Shown: piece after piece, positions 1-9,000 of the stretch | Layout of the letters: the number at the start of each line of letters is the position of its first letter | How positions within the stretch are numbered: position 1 is the first letter of the stretch | Source of the DNA: MGIIb-O2 sp002494975 | GTDB taxonomy: Archaea; Thermoplasmatota; Poseidoniia; Poseidoniales; Thalassarchaeaceae | Reading direction: 5' to 3' | Assembly: GCA_028355015.1 (NCBI GenBank) | Contig: JAOMRN010000001.1 | Coordinates: forward strand, 186,001-250,000 | Length of the DNA: 64,000 nucleotides | Program-made: the position numbers and the translations under genes | Notes under the pieces: model-generated | What the model saw: only the letters and a program-made list of their open reading frames with translations | What the model was told of the DNA's origin: nothing | Databases searched by the model: none

Positions 1-867
1 ACTTCTGAAGCACGTTCCTTGAAAGAAAGGTTCCCTGACGCTATTCCTGATTCTTTAGGGGTATTGTCATGTTCTGATTGGCCTGAATTATCCGAAGACG
101 AAGTTCAGAAGTTCACTGAGGCGTCAACTCGTTTAGCTAAGCGTGGTGTTGCAGATTCTTCAGGAGACATCGATAGACGTCTAGATATGATGGTAGGTGC
201 AAATAATGAACTCAGATCATCTTGGACCACTCTTGAAGCCAGATGCATTGAGTGGATTGGTCTTTTTTTATCTGAACTTGATCTTGATAAAATGAGAAGA
301 GAAATACCAGAGATAGTTTCCTCATCTTCATCAATTAATGAGGTTGCTGAACGATTTGAAGTTCCCGAAACTCTTCACCAACCCTCAGAAGACGAGTGGA
401 GAGTTGTAAAATCTCAAGCACAATCAGTAGTTGATATTGCAGATAGGTTATCAAATCATGAAAATGCAATTAGAGTTCTAGCGAATGATTACTTGCCTAG
501 TTTATCAGCATTAATTGGTCCTATTGGCGCTGCGAAATTAGTAGTTTTAGCAGGTGGAAGAGAACGATTAGCCCGTATGCCGTCAGGCAGTCTACAGGTA
601 TTAGGGGCGAATGCTGCTATGTCTGCACATCGACGAGGCGCACCTCCACCTAAGCATGGGGCAATTCTGTTTTCGATGCCAGCAGTCAGTCGTAGCCCTC
701 GCTGGGTTCGAGGTAAAGTAGCAAGATATTTGGCAGGTAAAGCAAGTATAGCTGTAAGAATAGATCATTTTAATGGTGAACCGTGGACTAAGGAAGAAGT
801 TTCGAAAATACATAAAGAAGCAGAGTCGATAAAAGATAGATTCCCAAAACCTCCTAAAAGGAAGTGA
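1..867 (+). CDS. nop5: Nop5/Nop56-58 family C/D-box RNP protein (5' end outside window)
   Basis: This is the scaffold of the archaeal box C/D small RNP. It bridges the L7Ae-bound guide RNA and fibrillarin for 2'-O-methylation of rRNA and tRNA. The frame is open from base 1, so the start lies upstream and only the C-terminal 288 residues are present. The conserved Nop domain is clear in the last third: GPIGAAKLVVLAGG, then a GxLQVLGANAAM-like segment and the RRGAPPPKHG motif that contacts RNA and L7Ae. A central helical part matches the coiled-coil region. The stop is 4 bases before the fibrillarin start, the classical archaeal nop5-flpA operon. The C-terminal tail is short and basic (KPPKRK). 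Confidence 0.93.
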   Translation, partial: TSEARSLKERFPDAIPDSLGVLSCSDWPELSEDEVQKFTEASTRLAKRGVADSSGDIDRRLDMMVGANNELRSSWTTLEARCIEWIGLFLSELDLDKMRREIPEIVSSSSSINEVAERFEVPETLHQPSEDEWRVVKSQAQSVVDIADRLSNHENAIRVLANDYLPSLSALIGPIGAAKLVVLAGGRERLARMPSGSLQVLGANAAMSAHRRGAPPPKHGAILFSMPAVSRSPRWVRGKVARYLAGKASIAVRIDHFNGEPWTKEEVSKIHKEAESIKDRFPKPPKRK

Positions 868-871
868 ATTT

Positions 872-1585
872 ATGGCTCGAAGAAAACCTCAGAAATTAGC
901 ATGGGGGATACGTAAAGAGGGTCGTTCATTGTGGACCCGAAATGCCGTAAGGGGTGTTTCAGTTAGAGGCGAGAAAAGGAAAAAAGACAGTCGCATTGAA
1001 TGGCGTCACTGGGACCCTAATAAATCCAAAGTGGCTGCTAGCCTACTAAAAAGTAAGAAAGAGACTAGCCTGATGATTCCAGAAGTAGGTTCAACTTGTC
1101 TGTACTTGGGTGCGTCTTCAGGAACCACAGTTAGTCATATTCACGACCATGTCTGTGGCTCAGGAAATCATCATAATGGTCAAATTATAGCCGTAGAGAT
1201 AGCTCCAAGAATGATGAGAGATTTGAGTAAATTATCCGAAAATAGGCCCGGCTTGATTCCAGTTTTGGGAGATGCCAGAAATCCATTATCAATTGCTCCT
1301 TATCTTAGAGGAAAAGTAGATTGGATTCATCAAGATATTAGCATAGCAGATCAAACGAAATCATTTTTACATATTTCAGAGATATTTCTCAAAGTTGGAG
1401 GGATTGGACTATTATCACTCAAAGCTGCTAGTGAAAGATGGATTGAAGGCGGCGATGATTCCAGATTTGAACAGGCCAAGGAATTAATCGAAGCAGATAG
1501 GACAATTTCTTTACTGGAGAATATTGATATCTCTCATTTTGAATCTCAACATCGAGTTTTTGTTATTCGAAAAAATAGTAATTAA
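872..1585 (+). CDS. flpA: Fibrillarin-like rRNA/tRNA 2'-O-methyltransferase
   Basis: SAM-dependent methyltransferase of the C/D-box RNP that methylates ribose 2'-OH at guide-selected positions. The 237 residues match the usual archaeal length. The N-terminal part has the family pattern RIEWRHWDPNKSK. The SAM-binding motif appears as CLYLGASSGTTVSHIHD, followed by an acidic GQIIAVEIAPR strand, VLGDARNP, and DWIHQDIS, which carries the catalytic Asp. It directly follows nop5 with 4 bases between them, so the two are co-transcribed. Its TAA overlaps the stop of the convergent gene by 4 bases. Confidence 0.95.
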   Translation: MARRKPQKLAWGIRKEGRSLWTRNAVRGVSVRGEKRKKDSRIEWRHWDPNKSKVAASLLKSKKETSLMIPEVGSTCLYLGASSGTTVSHIHDHVCGSGNHHNGQIIAVEIAPRMMRDLSKLSENRPGLIPVLGDARNPLSIAPYLRGKVDWIHQDISIADQTKSFLHISEIFLKVGGIGLLSLKAASERWIEGGDDSRFEQAKELIEADRTISLLENIDISHFESQHRVFVIRKNSN

Positions 1586-1953
1586 TTATCCAGAAGTAGT
1601 CCCAAACCACCAATACTTCCAATAATTAGTAAAAATCCTAGGATGACTAAAATAGTGACACCAGTTACAATCCAACCTAATATCTGTGCTGCTTTTGCCA
1701 TACTTGCATCTGGATGTCCTGGTTGACTATTTGTGATTGTCAACGCTCCATTCGCTAAAATAATCGCAGGGATCGAGCAGCATATTCCACCACCTCCTGA
1801 TCCAACTAGTAACACTGCTCCTATCGATGAAAGAACGATTGCCAGAACGGCGTTTGTTTGGGTATATTGACCGACTGACGCCGCTTGAACTTGAACTGCG
1901 CTATTTGGATTCTTAGTTGGATTCGCCCAAGGTATTTCTTCACCATTATCCAT
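1582..1953 (-). CDS. Small DUF4190-like membrane protein
   Basis: A protein of about 123 residues with a polar Asn/Gln-rich N-terminus followed by two hydrophobic segments (roughly residues 35-67 and 90-120). They are separated by a short polar stretch (NSQPGHPDASMAKAAQI). This layout, with a small-residue-rich first hairpin containing CC, resembles the DUF4190 family of two-TM proteins. No catalytic motif is visible. I prefer the ATG at 1953, which has GGTGA just upstream; a GTG two codons earlier is possible. It is convergent with fibrillarin, and the 94-base gap to fpg is a shared divergent promoter region. Function unknown. Confidence 0.7.
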   Translation of the reverse strand: MDNGEEIPWANPTKNPNSAVQVQAASVGQYTQTNAVLAIVLSSIGAVLLVGSGGGGICCSIPAIILANGALTITNSQPGHPDASMAKAAQILGWIVTGVTILVILGFLLIIGSIGGLGLLLDN

Positions 1954-2053
1954 GTTCACCCTACATGTAATCTATTATTGAACTATTCTATATTTATTTC
2001 ATAAGACATATGTAGATAGTCAATATAATGTAATCACCTCCTATGGTTCAATC

Positions 2054-2902
2054 ATGCCAGAAATGCCAGAGGTTGAAACGGTTCGCCGGGGACTTGTTCC
2101 ACATTTGGTAGATACTACGATTAGTTTTGTAGATTTAAGGCGCCCAAACCTTCGTTTTCCGTTCCCCTCTGATTTTGAAGAAACACTGACTGGAGTTAAG
2201 ATTGAGAAAATAGATAGGCGTTCTAAGTATCTATTATTTCGTCTATCTAACGGATATACTTGGATGAGTCACCTTGGAATGACCGGAGTTTGGACTATTG
2301 GTTCAGATGGTTCAGGTAAACACGATCATGTATATTTTGAATTTGATGATGGAGCTAAAACTGCAGTATATACTGACCACAGGCGTTTTGGTTTCATGGA
2401 TACATTTCTGACATCCAAAGAGTCAGAGCAGAAATGGCTATCTAGTCTTGGCCCTGAACCTCTTACTGAAGAATTTACTACTGAAATTTTGAAGTCTAAT
2501 CTTCAAGGTAAACGCTCTCCAATAAAGAGTACATTATTAGACCAGAGAGTAGTCTCTGGGCTTGGAAATATATATGTCAGTGAGATACTTTTCCGTTGTA
2601 AAATATCACCTTTAAGAACTGCAGCAGAGGTTGCAGGTAAAAGTAAGAAAGTTGGAGTCAAGGTGCAGCGTATTTTTGAGCATACAAATCAAGTTATAGC
2701 AGAAGCAATAATGGTAGGCGGTTCAACAATTTCAGACTTCAGAGGCGTATCTGGAGAGTCTGATTTGGGTTATTTCGCGCAACAATTCAAAGTATTCAAT
2801 CGTGAAGGTGAAGAGTGTGTAACTGAGTCATGCAAAGGAACTATTCTGAGGATAGTTCAATCAGGTCGTTCTACTTTTTATTGCCCTAAATGTCAACGAT
2901 AA
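2054..2902 (+). CDS. mutM: Formamidopyrimidine-DNA glycosylase (Fpg/MutM)
   Basis: Bifunctional base-excision repair glycosylase/AP lyase for oxidised purines such as 8-oxoguanine. The N-terminus MPEMPEVETVRRGL supplies the catalytic Pro (after Met removal) and Glu. The conserved Lys is in KIDRRSKYLLF, the DNA-binding Asn in SGLGNIYVSEILF, and the C-terminal zinc finger is complete (CVTESC ... FYCPKCQ). The length of 282 matches bacterial enzymes. Fpg is a typically bacterial family, so acquisition by transfer is likely. It is a single gene facing the SDR gene, whose stop lies one base away. Confidence 0.95.
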   Translation: MPEMPEVETVRRGLVPHLVDTTISFVDLRRPNLRFPFPSDFEETLTGVKIEKIDRRSKYLLFRLSNGYTWMSHLGMTGVWTIGSDGSGKHDHVYFEFDDGAKTAVYTDHRRFGFMDTFLTSKESEQKWLSSLGPEPLTEEFTTEILKSNLQGKRSPIKSTLLDQRVVSGLGNIYVSEILFRCKISPLRTAAEVAGKSKKVGVKVQRIFEHTNQVIAEAIMVGGSTISDFRGVSGESDLGYFAQQFKVFNREGEECVTESCKGTILRIVQSGRSTFYCPKCQR

Positions 2903-2903
2903 A

Positions 2904-3665
2904 TCACTTCAATATTTGTTTTACAATAATTAATTGTAACCACATGGGGGTTATTCTTGTAACTAGAGGTAATGGCTTATTTACTATTCCTGGCATTACC
3001 TCCCTTCTCCCTTTACGCATGGACTTAATCGCAATATTTGCTACTTTATTTGCAGGTACTGCAGATAATTTTTCCATTCTACTAAGTTTCATACCTGCAA
3101 CCTCTTGGAATCCTGTTACTACATAACCAGGGCAAAGTGCAGTCACTGTAACTCCTCTTTTTTTCAATTCTTTATGTAGCGCTCTTGAATACGAGAGGAC
3201 ATAGGCTTTTGTTGCACAATATACTGCAAACCCTGGTCCTGAAATATAAGCTGCAATAGATGCAACATTCATTATTTTCCCACTTCCTTTTTTGACCATC
3301 CGATTGCTGAATTCATGAGTTAATTTAGTTAATGCATGAATGTTTAGATCAATCATTTGCAATTGCCTTTCTGATTGCATTTCAGTGTGATTTCCTAGTA
3401 TACCAAAACCCGCATTATTAACTAAAATATCGACTTCATCAACCTTTTGAATCACACTGTTAATGCCTTGTTCAGTAGTTAAATCAGCTACAATGACTTC
3501 ACAATCGATATTATATTTTTCAGTCAGTTCTTTAGATAATTTTTCTAGTTCATTTTTTCTTCTAGCGCAAATAACTAGGTCACAATTCTGAGAGGCCAAT
3601 ATTCTCGCAATTTCCATACCTATGCCACTAGAGGCACCAGTCACTAGAGCGCGTTCCTTATCCAT
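2904..3665 (-). CDS. Short-chain dehydrogenase/reductase (SDR)
   Basis: Classical NAD(P)-dependent SDR. The Rossmann glycine motif is TGASSGIG near residue 10. An Asp-containing second motif (VADLTTEQG), the NNAGFG motif and the catalytic triad Ser (NVASIAAY), Tyr and Lys (YCATKAY) are all present. The C-terminal half has PGYVVTGF. An Arg after the second beta-strand (CARRKNE) suggests an NADP(H) preference, as inference. I start at the ATG at 3665, preceded by GTGAGG; an upstream TTG at 3692 would add nine residues. It resembles short-chain oxidoreductases of the YqjQ/DltE type, but the substrate cannot be read from sequence. Confidence 0.9.
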   Translation of the reverse strand: MDKERALVTGASSGIGMEIARILASQNCDLVICARRKNELEKLSKELTEKYNIDCEVIVADLTTEQGINSVIQKVDEVDILVNNAGFGILGNHTEMQSERQLQMIDLNIHALTKLTHEFSNRMVKKGSGKIMNVASIAAYISGPGFAVYCATKAYVLSYSRALHKELKKRGVTVTALCPGYVVTGFQEVAGMKLSRMEKLSAVPANKVANIAIKSMRKGRREVMPGIVNKPLPLVTRITPMWLQLIIVKQILK

Positions 3666-3836
3666 AATCCTCACAATGCGTCCCTCTTGCAATACCCGTA
3701 TAATATCATGTTTAGTTTATATGTTTTGGAACTCAATGAAATAATCCAATACCTGTGTGCGCGGCAAATCATAACTTCTCTAGTTTTTGCTTGGTTGATA
3801 TATGGTTAGGGAATAGTTGTTTATGGTAGTGATTAA

Positions 3837-4436
3837 ATGAGTACAAGTAAGAAAAATAAAAATATTTGGAGTCTGACTTTAGTTAGGTCAGGAGGATATA
3901 CAATTAATGATGAATTAGAAGATGCTATATTTTCATTTGGTAGGACTGCTGAGGAAGTCAAAACATTCCCCAAACATCGAATACCGAAAGGATTAGTGAA
4001 TTTACTAAAAAGAACTAATTTAGACGAAGAAGCTCTTGAAACAGGATTTTTTATAGAAATTTCGTCTAAATTAGTTAACCAAAAAGATTGGTTTAAGTTT
4101 GAAAATATTATTTCATCACAATCTAAATCGTCCTGTCCCCATAGCTCCTCAGTAAGAGGCGTATTTTCAATAGTTGATGGATTTGATACCTTTGAATTAA
4201 ACACTTTTCCTTGGGCCGGTTCCATGCCTAATCAGTTGTGGATAAGACCTAGCCCACTAGATGATATGACCTTGGCATGGGTACTTTCTCAAGACAAAAT
4301 TCTTCGCAGCGATGTTAATGAACAAAAAACTCTACATGACTTTTGGGAATTAGAAATAAGCAATCCTAAGCCTATTGAATATTTACGTCTTCCACCACCT
4401 CCAGAAACTCCATACAACTTCTTCGACGAAGAATAA
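3837..4436 (+). CDS. Hypothetical protein, 199 aa
   Basis: I do not recognise this family. The product is soluble, mildly acidic and rich in aromatic residues, with no signal peptide or membrane segment. It has a Pro-rich stretch near the C-terminus (RLPPPPETPYNFFDEE). The mix of helices and strands with Trp-containing segments (DFWELE, FPWAG) looks like a folded domain rather than a spurious frame, and codon use matches the neighbours. It is preceded by a 170-base divergent gap shared with the SDR gene and followed by the aquaporin 42 bases later. Confidence 0.65.
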   Translation: MSTSKKNKNIWSLTLVRSGGYTINDELEDAIFSFGRTAEEVKTFPKHRIPKGLVNLLKRTNLDEEALETGFFIEISSKLVNQKDWFKFENIISSQSKSSCPHSSSVRGVFSIVDGFDTFELNTFPWAGSMPNQLWIRPSPLDDMTLAWVLSQDKILRSDVNEQKTLHDFWELEISNPKPIEYLRLPPPPETPYNFFDEE

Positions 4437-4478
4437 TTAGAATAACATTGATGAGTATTATGTTTCCGAACACGGTTT

Positions 4479-5111
4479 ATGACATACACCATGCAACATA
4501 AATTGACTACCGAATTTATTGGAACATTTTTCCTTTCCCTTACTGTTTGTACTGCTGCAGTTTATGGTTCAGCGGGAGATTATGCACCATTTGCTATAGC
4601 ATCGGCACTGATGGTTATGATCTATGCTGGAGGGCATATATCTGGGGCTCACTATAACCCTGCTGTAACTGTCTCAGTATACCTTAGAGGTGCTTGTGAC
4701 AAGGATGATGTTCTACCATATATTGCTTCACAGATAGTAGCAGCAGTTTCTGCTGCTTTGATTGTAGAAAGGTTACTATTTCCTGATGCCCCTACACCTG
4801 AAATGTTTGAGTTAGGGACTGAGGCTGTAGTAGCAGAACTTCTCTTCACTTTCGCATTAGCCTATGTGATTTTGAATGTTGCAACTACTGAATCTACTTC
4901 AGGTAATGGTTACTATGGTGCTGCTATTGCACTTGTTGTACTTGCAGGTGCAATGACAGTAGGAAGTATTTCTCTTGGTTCATTCAATCCCGCAGTAACT
5001 AGTGCCCTAATCGTATCTGGGAAAGTTAGTCTTGCTGATTCATGGATGCATTTCGCTCCACAATTCATTGGAGCAGTTTTAGCAACATATGTTTACAAAT
5101 TTACCCAATGA
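4479..5111 (+). CDS. MIP-family aquaporin-like channel
   Basis: Six-TM water or small-solute channel. The two half-helix NPA boxes are at residues 60-62 (GAHYNPAVTVS) and 170-172 (GSFNPAVTSAL). The TEFIGTFFL start of TM1 and the AELLFTFAL start of TM4 show the usual inverted duplication. The length of 210 is at the short end of the family. Oddity: the second NPA is followed by Val, where most aquaporins carry the Arg of the aromatic/arginine selectivity filter. Pore selectivity may therefore differ. ATG at 4479; an in-frame ATG at 4491 is an alternative. Confidence 0.9.
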   Translation: MTYTMQHKLTTEFIGTFFLSLTVCTAAVYGSAGDYAPFAIASALMVMIYAGGHISGAHYNPAVTVSVYLRGACDKDDVLPYIASQIVAAVSAALIVERLLFPDAPTPEMFELGTEAVVAELLFTFALAYVILNVATTESTSGNGYYGAAIALVVLAGAMTVGSISLGSFNPAVTSALIVSGKVSLADSWMHFAPQFIGAVLATYVYKFTQ

Positions 5112-5145
5112 GATAGTTCATAACTCTCACCCCATATCCCATCTC

Positions 5146-5250
5146 ATGGCAACTACCAAGAGAAAGAAATGTCTTGTTCTTGATACAGTTCCAGAAACAG
5201 GTGAGTTCTGTGAATATTGTGCATATGCTCATTCAGTATCGAAATTTTAG
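5146..5250 (+). CDS. Possible 34-aa Cys-rich mini-protein
   Basis: A short open frame between the aquaporin and the 5285 gene. The product begins MATTKRKK and contains one Cys followed by a CEYCAYAHS motif, i.e. C-x12-C-x2-C-x3-H. This could bind one zinc ion. The basic N-terminus and patterned Cys/His make chance less likely, but there is no clear Shine-Dalgarno and the frame is very short. It could also be the remnant of a longer zinc-binding protein. Confidence 0.35.
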   Translation: MATTKRKKCLVLDTVPETGEFCEYCAYAHSVSKF

Positions 5251-5253
5251 TTT

Positions 5254-5263
5254 CGTTTATATA
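5254..5263 (+). promoter_or_regulatory. TATA-box promoter of the 5285 gene
   Basis: The stretch CGTTTATATA is a good archaeal TATA element. Its centre lies about 26 bases upstream of the ATG at 5285, the normal TATA-to-start distance. This predicts a leaderless transcript that begins at or next to that ATG. Confidence 0.55.
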
Positions 5264-5284
5264 CCGTCAAGATGAACTATGAAT

Positions 5285-5728
5285 ATGAAATGGGATGTAG
5301 TAATTTCTAAATCGATTGAAGATCAAAATGAAGACTTAGGGATTTTTAATTGGAACTTCAAAAGTAGTAATACCCACTTGGGCTTGAACACTCAGGTTTC
5401 AGAGAAGGTTAAAGACCGTGAATGGGCTCTAAGGGTTAATTCATCTCTATTACATGGGATTGAAGATGGTTCTGAAGTTTGGGCTCAGGAAATTTTTCTC
5501 ATTCCTAAGACAAACGAGAAGAAATCTTACTCAGGTAAGACGAAGATTTTCTATTCTAAGTCATTACAAACTATTGGAAACCAGATCGGTCTTATCGAAT
5601 TAGTTAATGATGAAATTAAAGAGGGAATTTGGGGCGTTAAACATAATCCATTATGTTTTAATATTCATAATAGAGAACCTTGTTGGCATATCAGATTGCA
5701 TAAAATAAGTAATGCTGAAGAGGAATAG
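5285..5728 (+). CDS. Hypothetical protein, 147 aa
   Basis: Family not recognised. A soluble, mixed alpha/beta-looking protein with several Trp residues (MKWDVV, FNWNFK, EVWAQE, GIWGVK, CWHIRL) and no membrane segment. The C-terminus has two Cys near His (NPLCFNIHNREPCWHIRLH), which may be a metal site or structural. The ATG at 5285 is chosen over 5279 because it fits a leaderless start relative to the TATA box at 5254-5263. Downstream lies the palindrome cluster, which may end this transcript. Confidence 0.65.
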   Translation: MKWDVVISKSIEDQNEDLGIFNWNFKSSNTHLGLNTQVSEKVKDREWALRVNSSLLHGIEDGSEVWAQEIFLIPKTNEKKSYSGKTKIFYSKSLQTIGNQIGLIELVNDEIKEGIWGVKHNPLCFNIHNREPCWHIRLHKISNAEEE

Positions 5729-5749
5729 GTGTTGAGCCGAATGATGTAC

Positions 5750-5876
5750 CTGTTGAGCTCAACAGAAAAACTAAACTATTGAGTCCAATAGCCTATTTTG
5801 TTATGAGTTTACTACCTATTGACGCCAATAGGTGTTGGAGTCAACAGGAAGAAAAATCACATGTTGGCGTCAACAT
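5750..5876. repeat. Cluster of five 16-nt palindromic elements
   Basis: Five related inverted repeats lie at 5750-5765 (CTGTTGAGCTCAACAG, a perfect palindrome), 5776-5791 (CTATTGAGTCCAATAG), 5816-5831 (CTATTGACGCCAATAG), 5832-5847 (GTGTTGGAGTCAACAG) and 5861-5876 (ATGTTGGCGTCAACAT). All follow the form NTRTTG-N4-CAAYAN. Where one arm changes, the other changes with it (TGTTG/CAACA versus TATTG/CAATA; outer C/G versus A/T), so base pairing or two-fold symmetry is conserved. A possible half copy (AATAGGTGTTGAG) is at 5724-5736 and recurs at 5827. The cluster occupies the convergent gap between the 5285 gene and icmF. It may be a bidirectional terminator cluster or a protein-binding array. Confidence 0.8.
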
Positions 5877-5932
5877 ATTGCGAGTTATGAAATTAAATAT
5901 TTACAACTTTCACTAGTCTGATACTATTGTAA

Positions 5933-6013
5933 TCATATGACTCCGAGGATGATTCAGATTCCGATGGAGATGATTTTGATTCATTTGTTGATTGGGCAGA
6001 CTCTGTAGTTTGA
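5933..6013 (+). pseudogene. Orphan acidic C-terminal fragment (possible gene remnant)
   Basis: After a TAA at 5930 one frame reads a 26-residue Asp/Ser-rich peptide containing DSDSDGDD and FDSFVDWADSVV before a TGA. No start codon precedes it. It looks like the acidic tail of a larger protein, so it may be the last piece of a decayed gene. The low-complexity composition means chance cannot be excluded. Confidence 0.25.
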
Positions 6014-6019
6014 TTTTAT

Positions 6020-9000
6020 TCACATATTTCTGCGGAACTTTCCACCAGTCTCGAATAGTGCTTGTGTAACTTGTCCAACAGTACAATGTTCTACAATTTC
6101 CATCATTACTTCAAACAGGTTTCCACCTTCTCTAGCCACTTGTTTGAGTCTTGCTAGACCTTCTTCAGCTTCTTTAGCATGATTTTCTTTGAATGCTTTA
6201 TTTCTGTCTATTACCATCATTCTTTCTTCTTTATCTGAACGTGTAACTTCAATGTCGAATTCTTCTAATGATAGCGAATTATCTACTCCCTCTTCGAAGG
6301 TGTTTACTCCGATAATTGGTAATTCTCCAGAGTGTTTTCTATGTTCGTAGATCATTGATTCATCTTGTATTCTATTTCTTTGATAATTTACTTCAAGAGC
6401 TCCAAGAACACCACCACGCCTATGCATTTCTTCGAATATTTTCAGTATCTCTTCTTCGACAGAATCAGTTAACCAATCTGCTACATGTGATCCTTGTAGT
6501 GGATTCTCATTTTGTAACCATCCATATTCTTTCGAAAGAATAAGTTGGATTGCTACTGCGTCTCTTACTGTGTCTTCAGTAGGTGTTCCAAATGCTTCAT
6601 CTCGGGAGTTTGTGTGTAATGAATTTGCATTATCTGCAAGTGCATAAAGTGCTTGTAATGTAGTACGATAATCATTCCATGTATATTCCTGAGCGTGTAA
6701 TGATCTCCCACTACTTTGTATGTGATACTTCAGTTTCTGACCCCGCTCATCAACTCCATACATGTCACGCATAGCAATAGCCCAGATTCTCCTACAGACT
6801 CTACCAATTACTGCATATTCAGGATCCATTCCATTCGAGAAGAACCAACTAAAGTTTCTCAAGAATTTATTTGCATCTAATCCTCTAGAATTGAATAACT
6901 CAACATATGTTAGACCATTAGATAGAGTAAGAGCCGCTTGAGAAATCGGGTTAGCACCTGCTTCTGCAATATGGTATCCTGAGATTGAAACGAAGTAATG
7001 ATTTCTTACTTCATTATCTACATAAAACTCAGCAACATCACCCATCATTCTTAGTGCAGTATCTAGATTGAAAACTAGAGTATTTTGACCCATAGATTCT
7101 TTCAGTTGATCTGCTTGAACAGTTCCTCTAACAGTGTTTAGAGTTCTAGACTTAATTTCAGCATGTTCTTTCTCATCTGGTTCACGTCCATTTTCTTCTT
7201 CGAACTTCTTCACTTGTTGCCTAATTGCTACATTGAAGAAAGCAGCTAGATGCCACCAATAATTTCCATTGATTGTTTTTGATACTGATGTATTAGGGGC
7301 ACACAAATCAAATCCTTCGAATAATTTCTCCATTTCATCAACTGTACTTATTGAAACTCCACTTTCACATACCTTCCCAAATATGTCTAGTCTTTCTTGG
7401 GGGTCATTTCCATACAAGCTAGGTGAATCAAAAGCAACTGATAGTCGGTTGAAATCTTGATCTTTGGATAGGAAATGGTATCTTTTGTTTGTTCTCTCTG
7501 CACTACCTTCTCCTGCAAACATTCTGACAGGTAACTCATCTTGTCTCTTGAATGGGAAAACACCTCCAGTGTAAGGGAATGAACCTGGCATGTTTTCTTT
7601 CCTAATCCATTGTAGAGTATCTCCCCAGTCGCTATAATCTGGTAATGCAACTCTAGGCATATCTAATCCAGAAAGCGTAGTTTTGGTTGTTTTAACTGGG
7701 ATATTTTTGTTTCTAACTGTGTAACTAGTTGCCCCGGAACGATATTCCTCTGCTTTGGTTCTAAAATTGTCTAAACTTTCCCAAGCACCCTCAGGTATCT
7801 CTGAGCGAATAGTATCTGCTTCTTCTCTGAGTCCTTCAGCCGCAGTTTTATTCTTCTTTAATTTCATTTGTTCTGATGCTGCTTCTAATTGTTGAACCAG
7901 CCTTATCTTTGAAGAAACCTCTTCAGTTCTAGAATGATAATTTCTGATAGTGCTTGAAACTTCAGCCAAGTAACCCTGTCTTTCCGGAGGTATTGGTGAA
8001 GATCGATGTGGTAGACCGTCTGCTCCTAATCTTGGCTCTGCTGCTGAAAATGATTGAGAATATTTTTCATTTAGTAAATTGCAAAGTTTCTGCCATAATT
8101 GGTCAACTCCTGCATCTGCAAATTGACTAGCAATGGTTGGAACGACTGGTAGGTCAGAATTCTCTGTATCCCACATCTCTCTATTTCTTTTGAACTGTTT
8201 ACGGATTTCTGCAAGTGCATCTTCTGCTCCTGGCCTATCAAACTTATTCAGAACTACAATATCTGCTGAATCTAACATCTCTAACTTTTCTAATTGGCTA
8301 GGTGCTCCATATTCTCTTGTTGTTACATACAAAGAAATATCTGCAACTTCGGTAATTGCGTCATTACCTTGTCCAATTCCACTAGTTTCAACAACTACCA
8401 GATCAAATCCAACAGCCTTACAGGCTTCGATAGAGCGACCTATACAATCTGCAATTTCTCTACCACTATCTCTGCTAGCAAATGAGCGCATGAATAGATT
8501 TTCATCAGATAATGAATTCATCCTAATTCTATCTCCTAGTAAAGCTCCTCCTGTTCTTTTACGTGTAGGGTCTGTGGCTAGTAAGGCTATTTTAGTCCCT
8601 GGATTATCCCTTTGTATCCTTAACATCAATTCATCAGTAAGACTTGATTTTCCAGCACCTCCAGTTCCAGTCAGACCGACGACTGGACATTTCGAACCAT
8701 CAGTTGATCTAACTTTGTTCAGAACTTCATTGAATATTTCTTCATCTGCATTTTCAGCTAATGTGAGTAATTTTGATACTGAACCGTGATTATCTGCAGA
8801 GATTGGTTTTTTCAGATTTTCAAACCTTACTGGGTCAAGTAAGTTATTTTTTGAAGCCCTTTCTATAGCATCAGATACCATACCTGTAAGCCCTAATTCT
8901 CTACCGTCTTCAGGAGAGTATATTTTCGCTATATTAGAATCAAGTAAGTACTGTATTTCACTAGGAAGAATTGTTCCTCCTCCTCCGCCTACTAAACTAA

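Noticed and set aside
2890..3126. A 78-codon plus-strand frame after fpg
   Set aside because: It is antisense to the SDR gene, whose motifs are intact on the other strand.
5750..5876. The repeat cluster as a CRISPR array
   Set aside because: The units are 16-nt palindromes with uneven spacing and arms that differ from one another. There is no constant direct repeat, no regular spacer length and no cas gene.
8133..8789. A 218-codon frame on the plus strand inside icmF
   Set aside because: It is antisense to the conserved GTPase domain of icmF, starts and ends without signals, and its Ser/Leu-rich composition mirrors the opposite strand.
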